Part shown: positions 1 through 11,113 of the stretch, piece by piece | Position numbering within the stretch: the first letter of the stretch is position 1 | Layout: each line of letters begins with the position of its first letter | Source of the DNA: Calonectria ilicicola | Taxonomy: Eukaryota > Ascomycota > Sordariomycetes > Hypocreales > Nectriaceae | NCBI GenBank assembly: GCA_020809705.1 | Contig: CP085825.1 | Coordinates: forward strand, 8,297,425 to 8,361,424 | DNA length: 64,000 nt | Direction of reading: 5' to 3' | Translations under genes and position numbers: made by a program | The notes under the pieces: model-generated | Databases searched by the model: none | What the model was told of the DNA's origin: nothing | What the model saw: only the letters and a program-made list of their open reading frames with translations

Positions 1-1897
1 AAGCTGGCCTCTTCGTAGCCGAATCGTACTCCATGAAACTTATCTTCTATAGGTCGCAGACGCTCGACAAGTTCGGGATCTAGCTGTCAGTCGTGGGAAT
101 GTCCATCGATTCGAATGCTGTACTAGCGACCTACCACGAAATCGTATTCAATGATAACTTCCTCTAAACCATATAAGAAGAATAGGGATACGTCTTCTTG
201 TAAACCCCTAACCTTGCTTACGACTGGCTTATCATCGATAAACATTATAACAGGTCCGATGGAAGCCAGTGAGACCTTGTGGTGACCAGTTGTCTCAGGA
301 GTGAGTGTGGTTCGCACTTGATAGTAAAAGTCCGTCAGCCGGTCGATTTCGGGGGGTGTATTTCCAAATGATATATAGTACAAATCATCACTGCCAAAGG
401 CTTAATACTACAAAAGAAATATAAGAATTACAAGATAACTTACATGTGGGTGGTGGTGACTTTCTTCAAGTTCAAATCGTAGCCATCAAACCAGTCAATA
501 GCAGCTCCGCCCTGAGATGTCTCCAGATCGATGCAAATGGTTGATGGCACTGTAGGAAGGTATCGATTGACTTTGGCGCCAACACAGTGCACAACCTCAG
601 TCCCCAAAGATTCAAATTATTCCTTAACCAACTCAAAAACCAATATCCAGTAAGGAGCCTTAATATAAGCACTGCCGCCGCCACCAGCGACGACCCGCTT
701 CGAGTTAGGACCGAGAATCACCAGTTTCTTTATATCCCGGGAAGGTCGGATCGGCAAAGCATTGTCATCATTCTTCAACAGCACAATGCCAGAACGAGCT
801 GCATAGCAGAGCTACGCGATATGCTCTGGCTTGTTCAAGCAAATCTCGCCATTGTCCGAAGGGTCTTCGAACCGACCAGCTCTCTGCAACAAGTACAGCA
901 TGCACTTGGCTGATTCATCAATCCTGGCAACATCGACCTCCCCCTTTGATACGAGGTCCTCAACATCCTCCTTAACACGTCTAGCCGATGGGCCAGGCAT
1001 CTCCAAGTCCAGTCCGACATTAATAGACGGTCCGGCAGAAGTAGTACCACCCCAATCACTCATAAAGACGCCCTTCCAGCCCCATTCCTTTCAAGCAATA
1101 TCGGTAAGCAAGTCCTAGGAAGCATCGCAGTAAGTACCGTTGACCTTGTTGTATACAGTCATCATGCACCATGGATCCGCCTCCCGAACCACTTTCTCAA
1201 ATGGCCTAAGGTACACCTCTCTCAAGGCTCGCGTAGGGATTGCTCGGTTTCCGTGAAACCGATCAGCCTCTTGATCATTGCCTGAAAACGACTTAATCAA
1301 ACGGGTTGGTGTGATGTGGAAAACTAGCACTTACCGACATAATATTTTGGGGTCGCACCGACACCCTGGGATTGCATGCCTCGAACAAGGGCAGCTCCTA
1401 AGGCTCCGGTTGTGAATGGATCCTCTGTGTATGTTTCAAAGTTGCGCCCGCCCAGCGGGTTTCGAGGTATATAGATGGTAGGACTCAGAATGACGGATGA
1501 TGACTTGGATTTTGTCTGCAGAAATGGATTAATACTGACGCTGTATACGAGTGGTTGAGGACATGGTCCGGTGTACCTCTTCACCAAGAAGCTCGCTCAT
1601 TTGTGTTAGTAATGCCTTGTCCCATGTAGCGCCCAGGCTTACACCAATGGGCAAGAAGGTGGCGGGAATGCTCTTGCCAAAGATTTCTCCTTTAGCATTA
1701 GATGGGCTATTAGAGATCTGTGAATCACTTAGAATCTGGTGTATGCCGTCTCCTGGGCATGAGTCGTGTCATACCTTGATGTTGGGGATTCCAAGGCGGG
1801 GCACTTCGGCTGAGCGCCACATTGATTTGCTGGCAATTAGGGAGATCTTCTCCTCCAATGTTATTTGGGACATAAGGGCCTTGATGTCGACAGTCAT
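1..1897 (-). pseudogene. Decayed GH3 beta-glucosidase, runs off left edge
   Basis: Reading leftwards from the ATG at 1895-1897, the translation follows family 3 glycoside hydrolases: an N-terminal barrel with PLGGRNFE, a YYVGNDQEADR loop, ALREVYLRPFE and the MSDWGGT segment whose Asp is the expected nucleophile, then DLEMPGP, the C-terminal domain (GIVLLKND, GGGGSAY) and a PA14-like stretch near 123-383. Four GT-AG introns fit: near 1717-1773, 1519-1578, 1277-1329 and 390-444. The frame is broken by stops at 1115-1117, 1091-1093, about 812-814 and near 630. Each is one C-to-T change from a family-typical Gln or Arg codon, so it resembles RIP damage. GH3 enzymes hydrolyse beta-glucosides, but this copy cannot be functional. 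The 3' end lies outside the window. Family assignment is secure; the exact introns are inferred. Confidence 0.88.
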
Positions 1898-2517
1898 TTT
1901 GAAAATAATTTGAGATGAAGATGAGATTTCATGTACAGGCGACAGGCGACGTATTTGAAGATGATTGGGTTTACTTTCTTGGCCAAGTACAATTGAGACC
2001 TCGATAAAGCCAGATGCAAAGGAAGCGCCACTATAATAAGTGGTGGAATTCAGATATTATCGAATGATTTGAAATTCTTCTTTGCTATTTTTTCACTATA
2101 CTCGGCTGACAACACAACTTAATGAGTCTGTATTTTAGGAATCCATGTTCCTGTAGGATCTATCCCTCTTAATCCATAGGGCCGTTCAAGCATCTTATTA
2201 CTAAGCACAGCTAGCTAGTGGAAGATAGATTTCGTGCAAGCAATGATAGCTAGCCTCCCCACAAATCTGAAGTAACGTCATGGATTTTGGTTTCTATGCT
2301 CTCTTTGCTACTATCTCTAGTCACTAGATTCCAGCTTGATGAGCCGATCTAACCCATGTGCATCGAAAATAAGACCTGTTGTGCCACTTGGTAAAGTGTT
2401 TCTTTCGCCTGTATTATATTAAAGTCAGCATGTCCCTCTCCAAAGTAGTCGTTGAATCTATCCAGGAAACTTTCAAATTCACACCTCTACATGGTTTAAT
2501 TGTTAAAAATAACTAGT
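1898..2517. other. Intergenic space between two divergent pseudogenes
   Basis: This 620-base stretch separates the starts of the GH3 and nitrilase-like pseudogenes and would have held both promoters. I see no ORF, repeat or RNA gene in it, and no clear TATA element. Base composition is less extreme than in the transposon nest to the right. Confidence 0.5.
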
Positions 2518-3686
2518 GTGTATAACGATCCTGAGAGGCCTGTGAAGGTGGCGGTCGTTCAGGCTAAGCCGTGCTGGTATGTTTCCGCTCAGACCATTTG
2601 TCTGAATGAAGAGGTCGCTAATTAATAAAAAATAGGTTCAATATTGACACGGCCACTGACAAGACTTGTGATTTAATTGCAGAGGCCGGCGGAAATGGAG
2701 CTTAACTTATTGCGTTTCCGGAACTTTGGATCCCCGGATACCTATTTTATCTTTATGGCCATATTGCGAATGTTTGCCTCGAGTATAACTTGAAATATTA
2801 TCACCAGTCAGTCGACCTGCAAGGCAAACACATAGACCAGATCCGTGCCGCTACTCGAAAGGCTGGGATTTTCGTCATCATTGGCATCTCTGAGCGCAAC
2901 CGGGGCAGCTTGTATATGGCCTAAAGCATTATTAGTCCAGATGGAAACGTCATTCTTCATCGCAGAAAGATAAAGCCGACCAGCTCGGAGTGAATCCTTT
3001 TTGGTGACTCAGTACAGCCAATATCCACCCCTTTGTTAAAAGTAAAGTGCTAATATATAATATAGTCAGGCGAAAGTACTCTCAATGTTGTTCAGACGCC
3101 CATTGGACGCATTGGTGGCTTGCAATATTTCAAGCACTTACAACCTTTGCTTAAGTACAACACCTTCTTCCAGGGCGAGCAGATCCATATCGCATCCTGG
3201 CCTGCTCTATTCCCCATGGTTGGGAAAATGCCCTTCTTTAATAGCGTCGACGCTTATACTATGATGAACCATGTATATACTATCGAGGGTGCTATGTTCT
3301 TACTTCTGGCCTCGTAAGTGCAGACTGAGAAGGGACTGAAGGCATACAGGCTTGTGGCTGGCCCTAATGCATTTACGGCCGTCATCGGCGGAGGATTTTC
3401 ACAAATCATCGCTCCAGATAGTAGAACTCTGGTCAAGTCCCCTAGCCCCACATGGGAGGGTATTTTGTATGCAGAGCTAGATTTTGACGAAATCTACTAT
3501 GCTAAGAACATTGTTGATGTTGTCGGCCAGTACTCCTGCCCAGATATTTTCAGCCTATATGTAAATGCTAATGTTTAATGGCAATGTGTATATGAAGAAG
3601 CCACTAGCTCGTTCAACCACCTTGAGAGATTTCCCAAGCTTGTTAACAGCACCAAGAAAGCGAACAAGTCCGAAGAAGAAAGTTAG
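2518..3686 (+). pseudogene. Decayed nitrilase / cyanide hydratase-like gene
   Basis: The translation follows fungal carbon-nitrogen hydrolases that act on nitriles or cyanide. It opens with PVKVAVVQAKPCW, has an in-phase 59-bp intron at 2577-2635, then FPELWIPGY (catalytic Glu), a RRKIKP segment (catalytic Lys), HLQPLLKYNTFFQGEQIH, ASWPALFP, an EGILYAELD-like segment and SCPDIFSL near the C-terminus. In-frame stops occur at several places, including after GGNGA, after SLYMA, after KPTSSE, near 3314 and at about 3576. A second interruption near 3040-3070 may be an intron. The place of the catalytic Cys-Trp-Glu reads QYFK, so the nucleophile is gone. The start is uncertain because no ATG precedes the homology closely. 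It is divergent from the GH3 remnant and probably decayed with it. Confidence 0.82.
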
Positions 3687-3800
3687 GAGTCAGAAGTTTT
3701 TCTAGCTTTATATCATGACCTTGGGAGCATATTGGTTTGACACAGTACGCAAGAAAGGGTGGGAATAGAACTGGACTATACATGCACGTAACATGCTCAA

Positions 3801-3825
3801 TTAGGGTTAGGGTTTAAGGGTTAGG
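3801..3825. repeat. Telomere-like repeat at L1 3' end
   Basis: Two perfect TTAGGG units are followed by TTTAAGGG and TTAGG. The inner TTTAAGGGTTAGG part is shared by all three copies of the non-LTR element and belongs to it. The outer TTAGGG units vary in number between copies, as expected if reverse transcription was primed on, or slipped within, telomeric repeats. Confidence 0.8.
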
Positions 3826-4269
3826 TATATTTAACTATCTATAGCTAATAGTGCTTGGTTGCTTTTTAATAGAAGAGATATTTCTAGGTTTCTAGGTCTT
3901 ATAGGGGAGTATTAAGGTAAAAGTTCTTAAATAGGAAAATAAAAAAATAGAAGGATAGAAAAATAGAAGGATAGAAAAAATAGGAAAATAGAAAAATAGG
4001 AATATAAGAAAATAGGAATTAGAGAGTAGAGTAAAAAATAAAAGAGAGAATAAAGAGAGAGTAAAATAGAGAGTAAAATAAAGAGTAAAATAGAGAGTAA
4101 AATAGAGAGTAAAAGAGAATAAAAAGAGGGTAAAGGAAAGAGTAAGATAAAAGTAAAATAGAGAGTAAAATAGAGAGTAAAGTAGAGAGTGAAATAGGGG
4201 TTAGTTTTGGTTGAAGAGGCTAGCCCTTAGCCCCTTAGGAATAAGAATTGGGTTTTTAGTAGGGCTAAT
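3801..4269 (-). mobile_element. Non-LTR retrotransposon L1, 3' portion
   Basis: This is the 3' end of a minus-strand non-LTR element. From left to right on the plus strand it shows telomere-like repeats, a block shared with L2 and L3 (AACTATCTATAGCTAATAG), a purine-rich microsatellite of TAAAATAGAGAG-type units (about 3905-4200), and the last codons of the ORF. It is interrupted by gypsy copy G1, whose CTAAT target duplication lies at 4265-4269 and 20900-20904. The same element resumes at 20905. Confidence 0.82.
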
Positions 4270-4666
4270 TGTTATGACCCATGACACACCTAGACGGTCA
4301 AACAAGGCAGAAAACGATGCTCACCTACCCTATAGCCCCACACCAACCAATAAGGAAGCACTCACAAACGATCACTCGCAAGCATTAGTAATTACCTTAT
4401 AATCACCACCTTAATCACCAATATATTAGATAAAACTAATACAATAAGCGCCTACTAGGTAATAGTATATAAATAGATTAAAATCCACCTTTATAGCTAA
4501 TACTAACCAGCTTTTAATATAATTTAATTATCTTAATTACAATTAACTATTACCTAATATAATATTTCCATTGCTTTATTTACTATAATACATCTAACTA
4601 TCCTACTAATAATAAACCTTTTATTTTAATTGGTTTATTAAGTTAGGAATTAACTAGATTATTATA
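4270..4666 (+). repeat. 5' LTR of G1
   Basis: Starts TGTTATGACCC and ends in ATTATTATA, a decayed form of the ACCGTTACA end seen in G5. It is 397 bp long, the same as its partner at 20503-20899, and both are AT-shifted by transitions. Confidence 0.88.
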
Positions 4667-7600
4667 TATTAAAAGCTCTTATTTAATTAATTATTTATAT
4701 TAATAATTAAATAATAATAATATCTAAAAAAATCCTACTATTATTATTCCTTCTAGTAATACTAAATTAACTATAGAACTATAGTAGGTCAAGAAGAAAC
4801 TTATAGATATATAAGTATAACTTAAAGTAGAAAAAGCTAGAACCACTATAGTTGAAGGAAATAAGGGTAAAGATATTAGTGAAATTCTAAGATCCCCGGT
4901 CCTAGAGCCTTTTCTAGGAAAGGCTATTAATATAGTCCCCTTCCTTACCTAAATGAAAGAATACTTTTGCTTTTTTTAATATAACTTATAATCCTTAAAG
5001 CCTAGGTATTATATATTAAAACCCTTCTTTAAAAAAATATAGAAGTATAATTTAAATTTATTATAAAAGACTATCTAGAAAATAAGAATAATATTAATTA
5101 AAATAAAAAGATTTAAAAGATTTTTAAAGATTAAGAATATTTTAAAATTATTATTAAAGATAATTTTAATATAATTAATATAAAATAATAAGCTATAAAT
5201 TAATTATATAAATTTAAGTAAATAAAATCTTATAGTTAGTATTTGGCTAAGTTTAAAAGAATTATAATATAAATAGCCTAGGATAATAATATATTAATAG
5301 AACTTTATTATAAAGGCTTAAAAAGTGAAGTTAAAAATGAAATTTATAAAGAAAATTAGCTAGAGAAACTTTTAAAGTATATTAAAAGTACTATTAAAAT
5401 TAATAAAAGATAATTTAATTAATATAAGGAATATATTTAAGATAATAAAAACCTATATATCCTAAATAAAGGAAAAACCTAAAATAAATAATAAAATACT
5501 ATATATAATACTCATTTAGAACCAATGGAACTTAGCACTATCTAAAGGTATAATAAAGGTAAGATTACTTACTTTAATTATAAAAAGAAAGAATATAAAT
5601 CCTTTAAATATTACTCCCCGAAAATAGGAAATTAGTTCAAACCTATATTAAAAAAATAAAAATAATTTAACACTATAAAAACTTAATAGACCCTAGTACT
5701 AGAAAGAAAAGAGAATACTATAGAAAAAGTTATTCTTACTATTATTAAGAAATATAAACTAATTATTATAATTAAATAATATATAAAAAACTATAAGTTA
5801 TATAAAGTAAAACTTACTTTATAATAAGAAATTAATAAAATTATTTAAAAAATATAATTAATCTAATAAGAAGGCTAGTCCTACTTTCCTTATAAATGAT
5901 TAAAATAAGTTAAGAAGATAAAAATCCTTATATCCATCCTAGATATATATACTAATAAAGCACCAATATAATAGAATATTTATACTTATAATAAAAATAA
6001 AAATAGGAAATGGATAATTAATATTAAAAGAATAGCTTAATAAATTAAGGAATTTTTATAGGATAAAGATAAAATCTTTCTACTTATATAAAGTAAATAG
6101 TAATTAGGAAACCATAATCTTTAATCTATCTAATATAAGAAAAATAATCTTAAATTAAATATAATATATAAAGAATATAAGAATATTTTATAAGTAAGCT
6201 ACTATAATTATAACTATCTTTAATATATAAAATAAAAATAATATATAGTATACTTTCCTATTAAGGTAGAAGATATAATTATCTACTATACCTATAAAAG
6301 ATACTTCAACTAATATAAAGTAATAAGAAGAAACCCCTACTATTAATTTACTATATTAGAACTAGATAAGCCTAAGTTCTCCAATTACAATAAACTACCT
6401 TAAAATAAATATTAAAATTCTAAATATAATATCTATATAATAAATAAAGCAATAGCCTAATACTAAACTAAATCAAAAAATGAGTAAAGCTCCTTATAGA
6501 AGAGTAATAGAAGTAATTAAAGCAATAACCCTTAAAGTTATTAAAAGAATTCCTCAAAAAGCTCTATACTTTATAATTAAAGAGTAATCCTAATAATAAC
6601 TAGAAGTAGAAGTAAGAATTAAAAGAAAGTAGTGTAATATTATGGTGGATAGTAGAGCTAAATAAAATTATATTAATCTTTAAGTAATTAATTAACTTTA
6701 GCTACTATAGATAATAAAAGTTAACCTATATAAAATTATTAATATAAAAGGAACCTCTTTTGGTTATAATAATGATATTATAGATAAAAAGATTGATTAC
6801 CTAAAAGTCTTTATTAAAGGAAAAAACTAAGGAGTAATCTTTAATATTATTAATATTAAACAATATAATCTAGTTTTAGGGTACCTATAATTATACTAAT
6901 ATAACCCTAATATCTACTAGTATACTAACTAGGTATAAATACTTAAGAAGTATAATATAATTAATAATATTTTTATAAAATATAATAAAAGATCTTAAAC
7001 TTCTAGTCTTAACTAAGTAAAAGATATAAGTAAAGAAGAATCTTTACTATCTAAAAGAATAAAGTATAAATATAAGAATAATTAGAAAAAGTAAAAATAA
7101 TAAATAATTACCTACTTTAGAATATAGTTCTAATAAATTAATAAAAGCCTTAAGGAAATAAAAGCTAAAGTAGAAATAAATAAATTATACAATATATCCC
7201 TATAGTACCAAATCTATAAAAAGCTCTTTATAAAAAAACTAAATACTAGACTACCTAAGTTTAGCTAGTAGGATTACAAAATTATTTTTAAGAATAGATC
7301 TAATACCTGATTTTATCTTATTTATAATCTTAATTAAATTAAGCTTAATACTTTAAAAGAATATATCTAAGATATACTTAAAAAAGGATATATTTGTATT
7401 TTAAACTTTAAAGCTAATTACCCTATTATATTTATACTTAAAAAAAATAAAAAGCTATACCTTATTATAGATTACTAATAGCTTAATAATATTATTATTA
7501 AAGACCGCACTTTACTATTATTAATTAATAAAATAAAGGATTGCCTTTATAAAGCTAATATCTTTATTATACTAGATCTTAAAGGAGTATATAATCTTAT

Positions 7601-8266
7601 TTATATTAAAGAAGGATATAAATAGAAAACCACTTTCTAAATAAAGTTTAAACTATTTAAATACCTAATTATATTTTTTAAATTTATAAATATACTAATA
7701 TTATTCTAATAAATAATAACCAATATATTATAAGAATATTTAAATATCTTTATTATCTATTACCTAGATAATATCCTTATTTTCTCTAAAAATAAAAAAG
7801 AATATAAAGAATATATTTATAAGATCTTAAAAGCCTTTTAAAATACCAAACTTCTAATTAAATTAAAAAAAGTAAGTTCTATACTCAAAAAGTAGAATTT
7901 CTAGGATATATTATTAGCCCTAATAAAATTCATATAGATCCAAAGAAAGTCATTATAGTAAAAGATTAAAAGGAACCTATTAATATAAAGGAAGTATAAG
8001 CTTTCCTTAGATTTACTAACTATTACTAAAGATTTATTAAAGGATTTAGTAAAATCACCTTAAGTATAATAGAACTAATTAAAAAAGAAATTATCTTTTA
8101 ATAAGGAAATAAAGCATAATAATTATTTAAAGTTATAAAAAATACTATTTTAGAAGAATCTATCCTTATAATATTCAACCCTAATAAACCTATAGAACTA
8201 GAAACCAATATATTAAACTTTACCTTAGGGGCCTAGATTGGATAATAAGATAAATAAGAAAACCTA

Positions 8267-8375
8267 CCCGGTGGGCTGAGTAACTAGCTCGCAAGCTGGG
8301 CAAAATAAGCCCCCACCTCTCCTATCGGAGAGGTGGTTTCAAAACCTGTAACCGTGTCGAATGCGTATCCCACTT
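8267..8375 (+). repeat. Left terminal inverted repeat of the pogo-like element
   Basis: The outer 9-11 bases (CCCGGTGGG then TGA) match the right end. Next comes a divergent stretch, and then about 65 bases nearly identical to the right terminus. Inside the conserved part lies a perfect hairpin: arms CCACCTCTCC (8313-8322) and GGAGAGGTGG (8327-8336) around a 4-base loop. The hairpin could be a transposase-binding or regulatory structure. Confidence 0.88.
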
Positions 8376-8528
8376 TCCCATCGTTACGACATCATAACAC
8401 AACGAATTCTTTATTAAATAATAAAAGCATTATAATTCCAGTGTCGCATAGTTCTAATTAAGCAGAATTAACATTTTTTTGCATTTTCCTCTAGTGGATG
8501 TAATATTGCGAGCGAGTGACAATGGCGG

Positions 8529-10961
8529 TTAGGTACGCCTCCGCGACTTTGGTATGGGGACTTGCATGTCACCCAGGTCAATAGCAGCTTCATCCCTCTC
8601 ATCGTCAGAGTAATGATTTGGCGCCCGGCCGTAGCCAAAGCCTCCGTAATCAAACATAGATAATTGAGTGTTATTTTCATCGTCAATAGAGCTGCCATTC
8701 ATAATATTGGCGAGCTGCAAGAGGTTAATATGTGATCCTTGGACTTCTATATCCATAGAGGTAGTAATTCTAACACTGCTCGTATCACTATTGCCCCCAT
8801 TAGAGCGATGTGTGATAACAGAGCTTGACCTTAGACTAATGCATGTGCCTGGGGTGCTGCCTCTACTATGAACGCTCGTTCCTTCAATTTCTGGTGTTGT
8901 TACAGCAGCAGCAGCAGCGTTGCTTGACGATGCCTGTGATGCCTTCCACTCTGCGACTTCAGGGAGCTGGTTGAGCACTGTTATTGGAGCTGTTGACAAT
9001 AAATGACTCTTTTTTTCATCGTCAGCTTCAAGCCATAGCTGCCGGATATATCGAATAGCCTCAACTTCCTCTGGAATCAGTGTGTGTTGGCGTAGTTCCT
9101 CCATAGCCTTTGGAACGCCGCGGCCGCGGGGGAAGGTGCCGGGGGCCGCATTTTGCACCCGCTGTTGCTCTTGCTGTCGCAACCAGTCAAAATCGCCCTT
9201 TTGGAGGCGGCTTTTCTGGGCAATATCCTTCTTGAGGTCTTCATGAGCTTTAGTAGCTACCATTGAACGCATTTCCTTTATGGTGTAGGCACCGTCATCG
9301 ACTTTCACACGCCGCCGTGTGTGTGTGCGCCGGGCTTGTGCGGCAACCCGCTCTTCCTGCTGCCGGATTATCTCTTTATGCGCTGACCGGGTCACAATAG
9401 CTAGGTCAAGGGCAGCTTGGGCATATTTAACAGCAGCTCTTGTTGGGCTCTCTAATACATCAAATCGCTTTGCGATATCATGAGCTTCAAGCTGCCTCTT
9501 GGCCTTCCTAGGTGTTGCCGTATGCTTCTCTAATAGCTGAGGAAACAGCGGCTCTATAAGGTCTTTGGCATCTCGCTGTAGCGGGCCCAGCACAACTTCA
9601 GGAGCAAATGGCCATAAACCTGCCTTCTCAAAGCCCGTGTATATATAACATGCTTTGAATGCCGCCTTCTTCAATGAATTCCACTGTTGAAGGAAGTCAA
9701 AGCGAGTGATTTGGAGACCCCCGCCTCTCATGAAGTCATTGAGGGTTGAACGTTGTGCCTTCTTAAGGTGCTGATAAACACCAACATCAAGAGGTTGAAG
9801 GATATGACTAGTATGTGAAGGAAGGCGAAATGGAATGATATCAAAGGCATAGCAATACCATATAAAGTCAGGGTCTTCATGAGCAGAAAAACCGTCCATC
9901 AGAAGCATTCGATATATCGGGTTTTTCTTTTTCCTTTCCCGGACCGCGAGCTCTTGGGTCCAGTCTTCTCTTTTGATGTGAATATCATATCCAAACCACT
10001 CCTTAATTGTGCAGTCATTGAAGCTATCGCTTAGGGCAAAAGAGTGACGATTAAAGTGATGTAACCACTGTAGGGCTCGATGACTGTTATTGAAGCCGGA
10101 TGCCGTTGTGGTGAGGATAATATCCTCATCAATGTCAGCCATCACATATTCCTCGAGGATGACTTTTGCTGAGAGAATAAGGAAGGAAGGAATTGACCTT
10201 CCGGCAGCATTGATCGCATCCACAGAGGTCAATGACTCCTTATTGCCCGGCTGAAAAGTCACAGGCCGGGTGTTTTTCTTCATACGGGTTGAAAATATCT
10301 TCAAGTTGTTATTCACCCAACCTAGCTGCAATGGCGTTTCATCAAAATTCCAGAAATTGGCTGCTGTAATTGAGGCTCTCGTCATGACAGCTTCTAGCTC
10401 TGTGAACCAATGGTCTAGATGAGGGAGATTGTATTCAGCTGCGACCCTCATGACCTCTTTGACCTTGGGCGCTTTAAATTGAAGCTCGGGATGCCTCTTC
10501 TTAAAGCGGGTGACCCAAGATTTTGAGATTGGCGACTTTGAGCCGTTCAAACGGTGTTTTCTTAGGAAGCTAGCATAGTTGCGCAAGCAGGCCTCGGTCA
10601 CAGCAAATGCGCTCTTTTCAACATCACGAATGTAAGTAATAATAGCTCGTTCTTCCTCATTAGTAAGGGCAGCTGGGGCACCGCCCTTATTAGGAGCAGA
10701 AGGAAGCCGCTTTCCAGCTTTCAATAGAGATATATATTTCTTAGTAAGAGGCACAGCGGCGTGGTGTACAGCAGCTGTTTCCGCTATTGTAAGCGGTCGG
10801 GGCGGTGCGGGGTTCCCCCGAGTCGTCCGTGTGATATTCTCACCCGACAGAAATGCACGAGCTGCACTCGCCGCAGCTGCGCGCGATTTGGCTGAAATTT
10901 GAGGCATATTGAATTTATATGTGAAATTGATAGTATTTAAAATTTGAAGTAATTTGGGCAA
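8529..10961 (-). CDS. pogo/Fot1-type DDE transposase
   Basis: This 810-residue protein fills most of the transposon and would cut and rejoin its terminal repeats in the nucleus. Residues about 55-170 look like the paired DNA-binding region of pogo transposases (psq-type helix-turn-helix, then a CENP-B-type helix-turn-helix around SWVTRFKKRHPEL). The catalytic DDE_1 core follows: NFDETP with Asp207, LLMDGFSAHE with Asp356, and HILQPLDVGVY with Asp392. The last two are 35 residues apart, matching the DD35D spacing known for pogo/Fot1 enzymes. The C-terminal third is lysine- and arginine-rich with a serine/threonine tail. A second in-frame Met at residue 19 (MPQISAKSR) could be the true start. 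No stop or frameshift is seen, so the element may still be active. Confidence 0.93.
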   Translation of the reverse strand: MPKLLQILNTINFTYKFNMPQISAKSRAAAASAARAFLSGENITRTTRGNPAPPRPLTIAETAAVHHAAVPLTKKYISLLKAGKRLPSAPNKGGAPAALTNEEERAIITYIRDVEKSAFAVTEACLRNYASFLRKHRLNGSKSPISKSWVTRFKKRHPELQFKAPKVKEVMRVAAEYNLPHLDHWFTELEAVMTRASITAANFWNFDETPLQLGWVNNNLKIFSTRMKKNTRPVTFQPGNKESLTSVDAINAAGRSIPSFLILSAKVILEEYVMADIDEDIILTTTASGFNNSHRALQWLHHFNRHSFALSDSFNDCTIKEWFGYDIHIKREDWTQELAVRERKKKNPIYRMLLMDGFSAHEDPDFIWYCYAFDIIPFRLPSHTSHILQPLDVGVYQHLKKAQRSTLNDFMRGGGLQITRFDFLQQWNSLKKAAFKACYIYTGFEKAGLWPFAPEVVLGPLQRDAKDLIEPLFPQLLEKHTATPRKAKRQLEAHDIAKRFDVLESPTRAAVKYAQAALDLAIVTRSAHKEIIRQQEERVAAQARRTHTRRRVKVDDGAYTIKEMRSMVATKAHEDLKKDIAQKSRLQKGDFDWLRQQEQQRVQNAAPGTFPRGRGVPKAMEELRQHTLIPEEVEAIRYIRQLWLEADDEKKSHLLSTAPITVLNQLPEVAEWKASQASSSNAAAAAVTTPEIEGTSVHSRGSTPGTCISLRSSSVITHRSNGGNSDTSSVRITTSMDIEVQGSHINLLQLANIMNGSSIDDENNTQLSMFDYGGFGYGRAPNHYSDDERDEAAIDLGDMQVPIPKSRRRT

Positions 10962-10995
10962 GGAATGGAGGAGTTGTGGGTGAGTTACGGTGTGG

Positions 10996-11113
10996 AAGTG
11001 GGATACGCATTCGACACGGTTACAGGTTTTGAAACCACCTCTCCGATAGGAGAGGTGGGGGCCTTTAGAGCCCAGTGAGCCTGCGAGCGCTGCTGCTTAG
11101 TCAACCCACCGGG
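10996..11113 (-). repeat. Right terminal inverted repeat of the pogo-like element
   Basis: Inverted partner of 8267-8375, about 9 bases longer because the unmatched middle differs in length. The same 10-bp-arm hairpin occupies 11035-11058. The innermost identity ends at AAGTGGGATACGCATTCG. Confidence 0.88.

Larger units (their letters stand above)
8267..11113 (-). mobile_element. pogo/Fot1-like DNA transposon, intact
   Basis: A 2,847-bp element with inverted termini starting CCCGGTGGG, flanked on both sides by TA (8265-8266 and 11114-11115). The empty site is seen in sister gypsy copies: G5 has ACCTACATCC and G1 without the insert would read ACCTATATCC, so one TA was duplicated, the hallmark of the Tc1/mariner superfamily. 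It encodes one uninterrupted transposase. Its base composition is balanced although the surrounding G1 sequence is extremely AT-rich, so it inserted after G1 was mutated. Confidence 0.95.

Noticed and set aside
3801..3825. A present-day telomere
   Set aside because: Only two perfect TTAGGG units exist and the sequence continues on both sides; it is the 3' end of a retrotransposon.
3905..4195. CRISPR-like or satellite array
   Set aside because: The units are short, imperfect and without spacers, and they are part of the retrotransposon 3' UTR.
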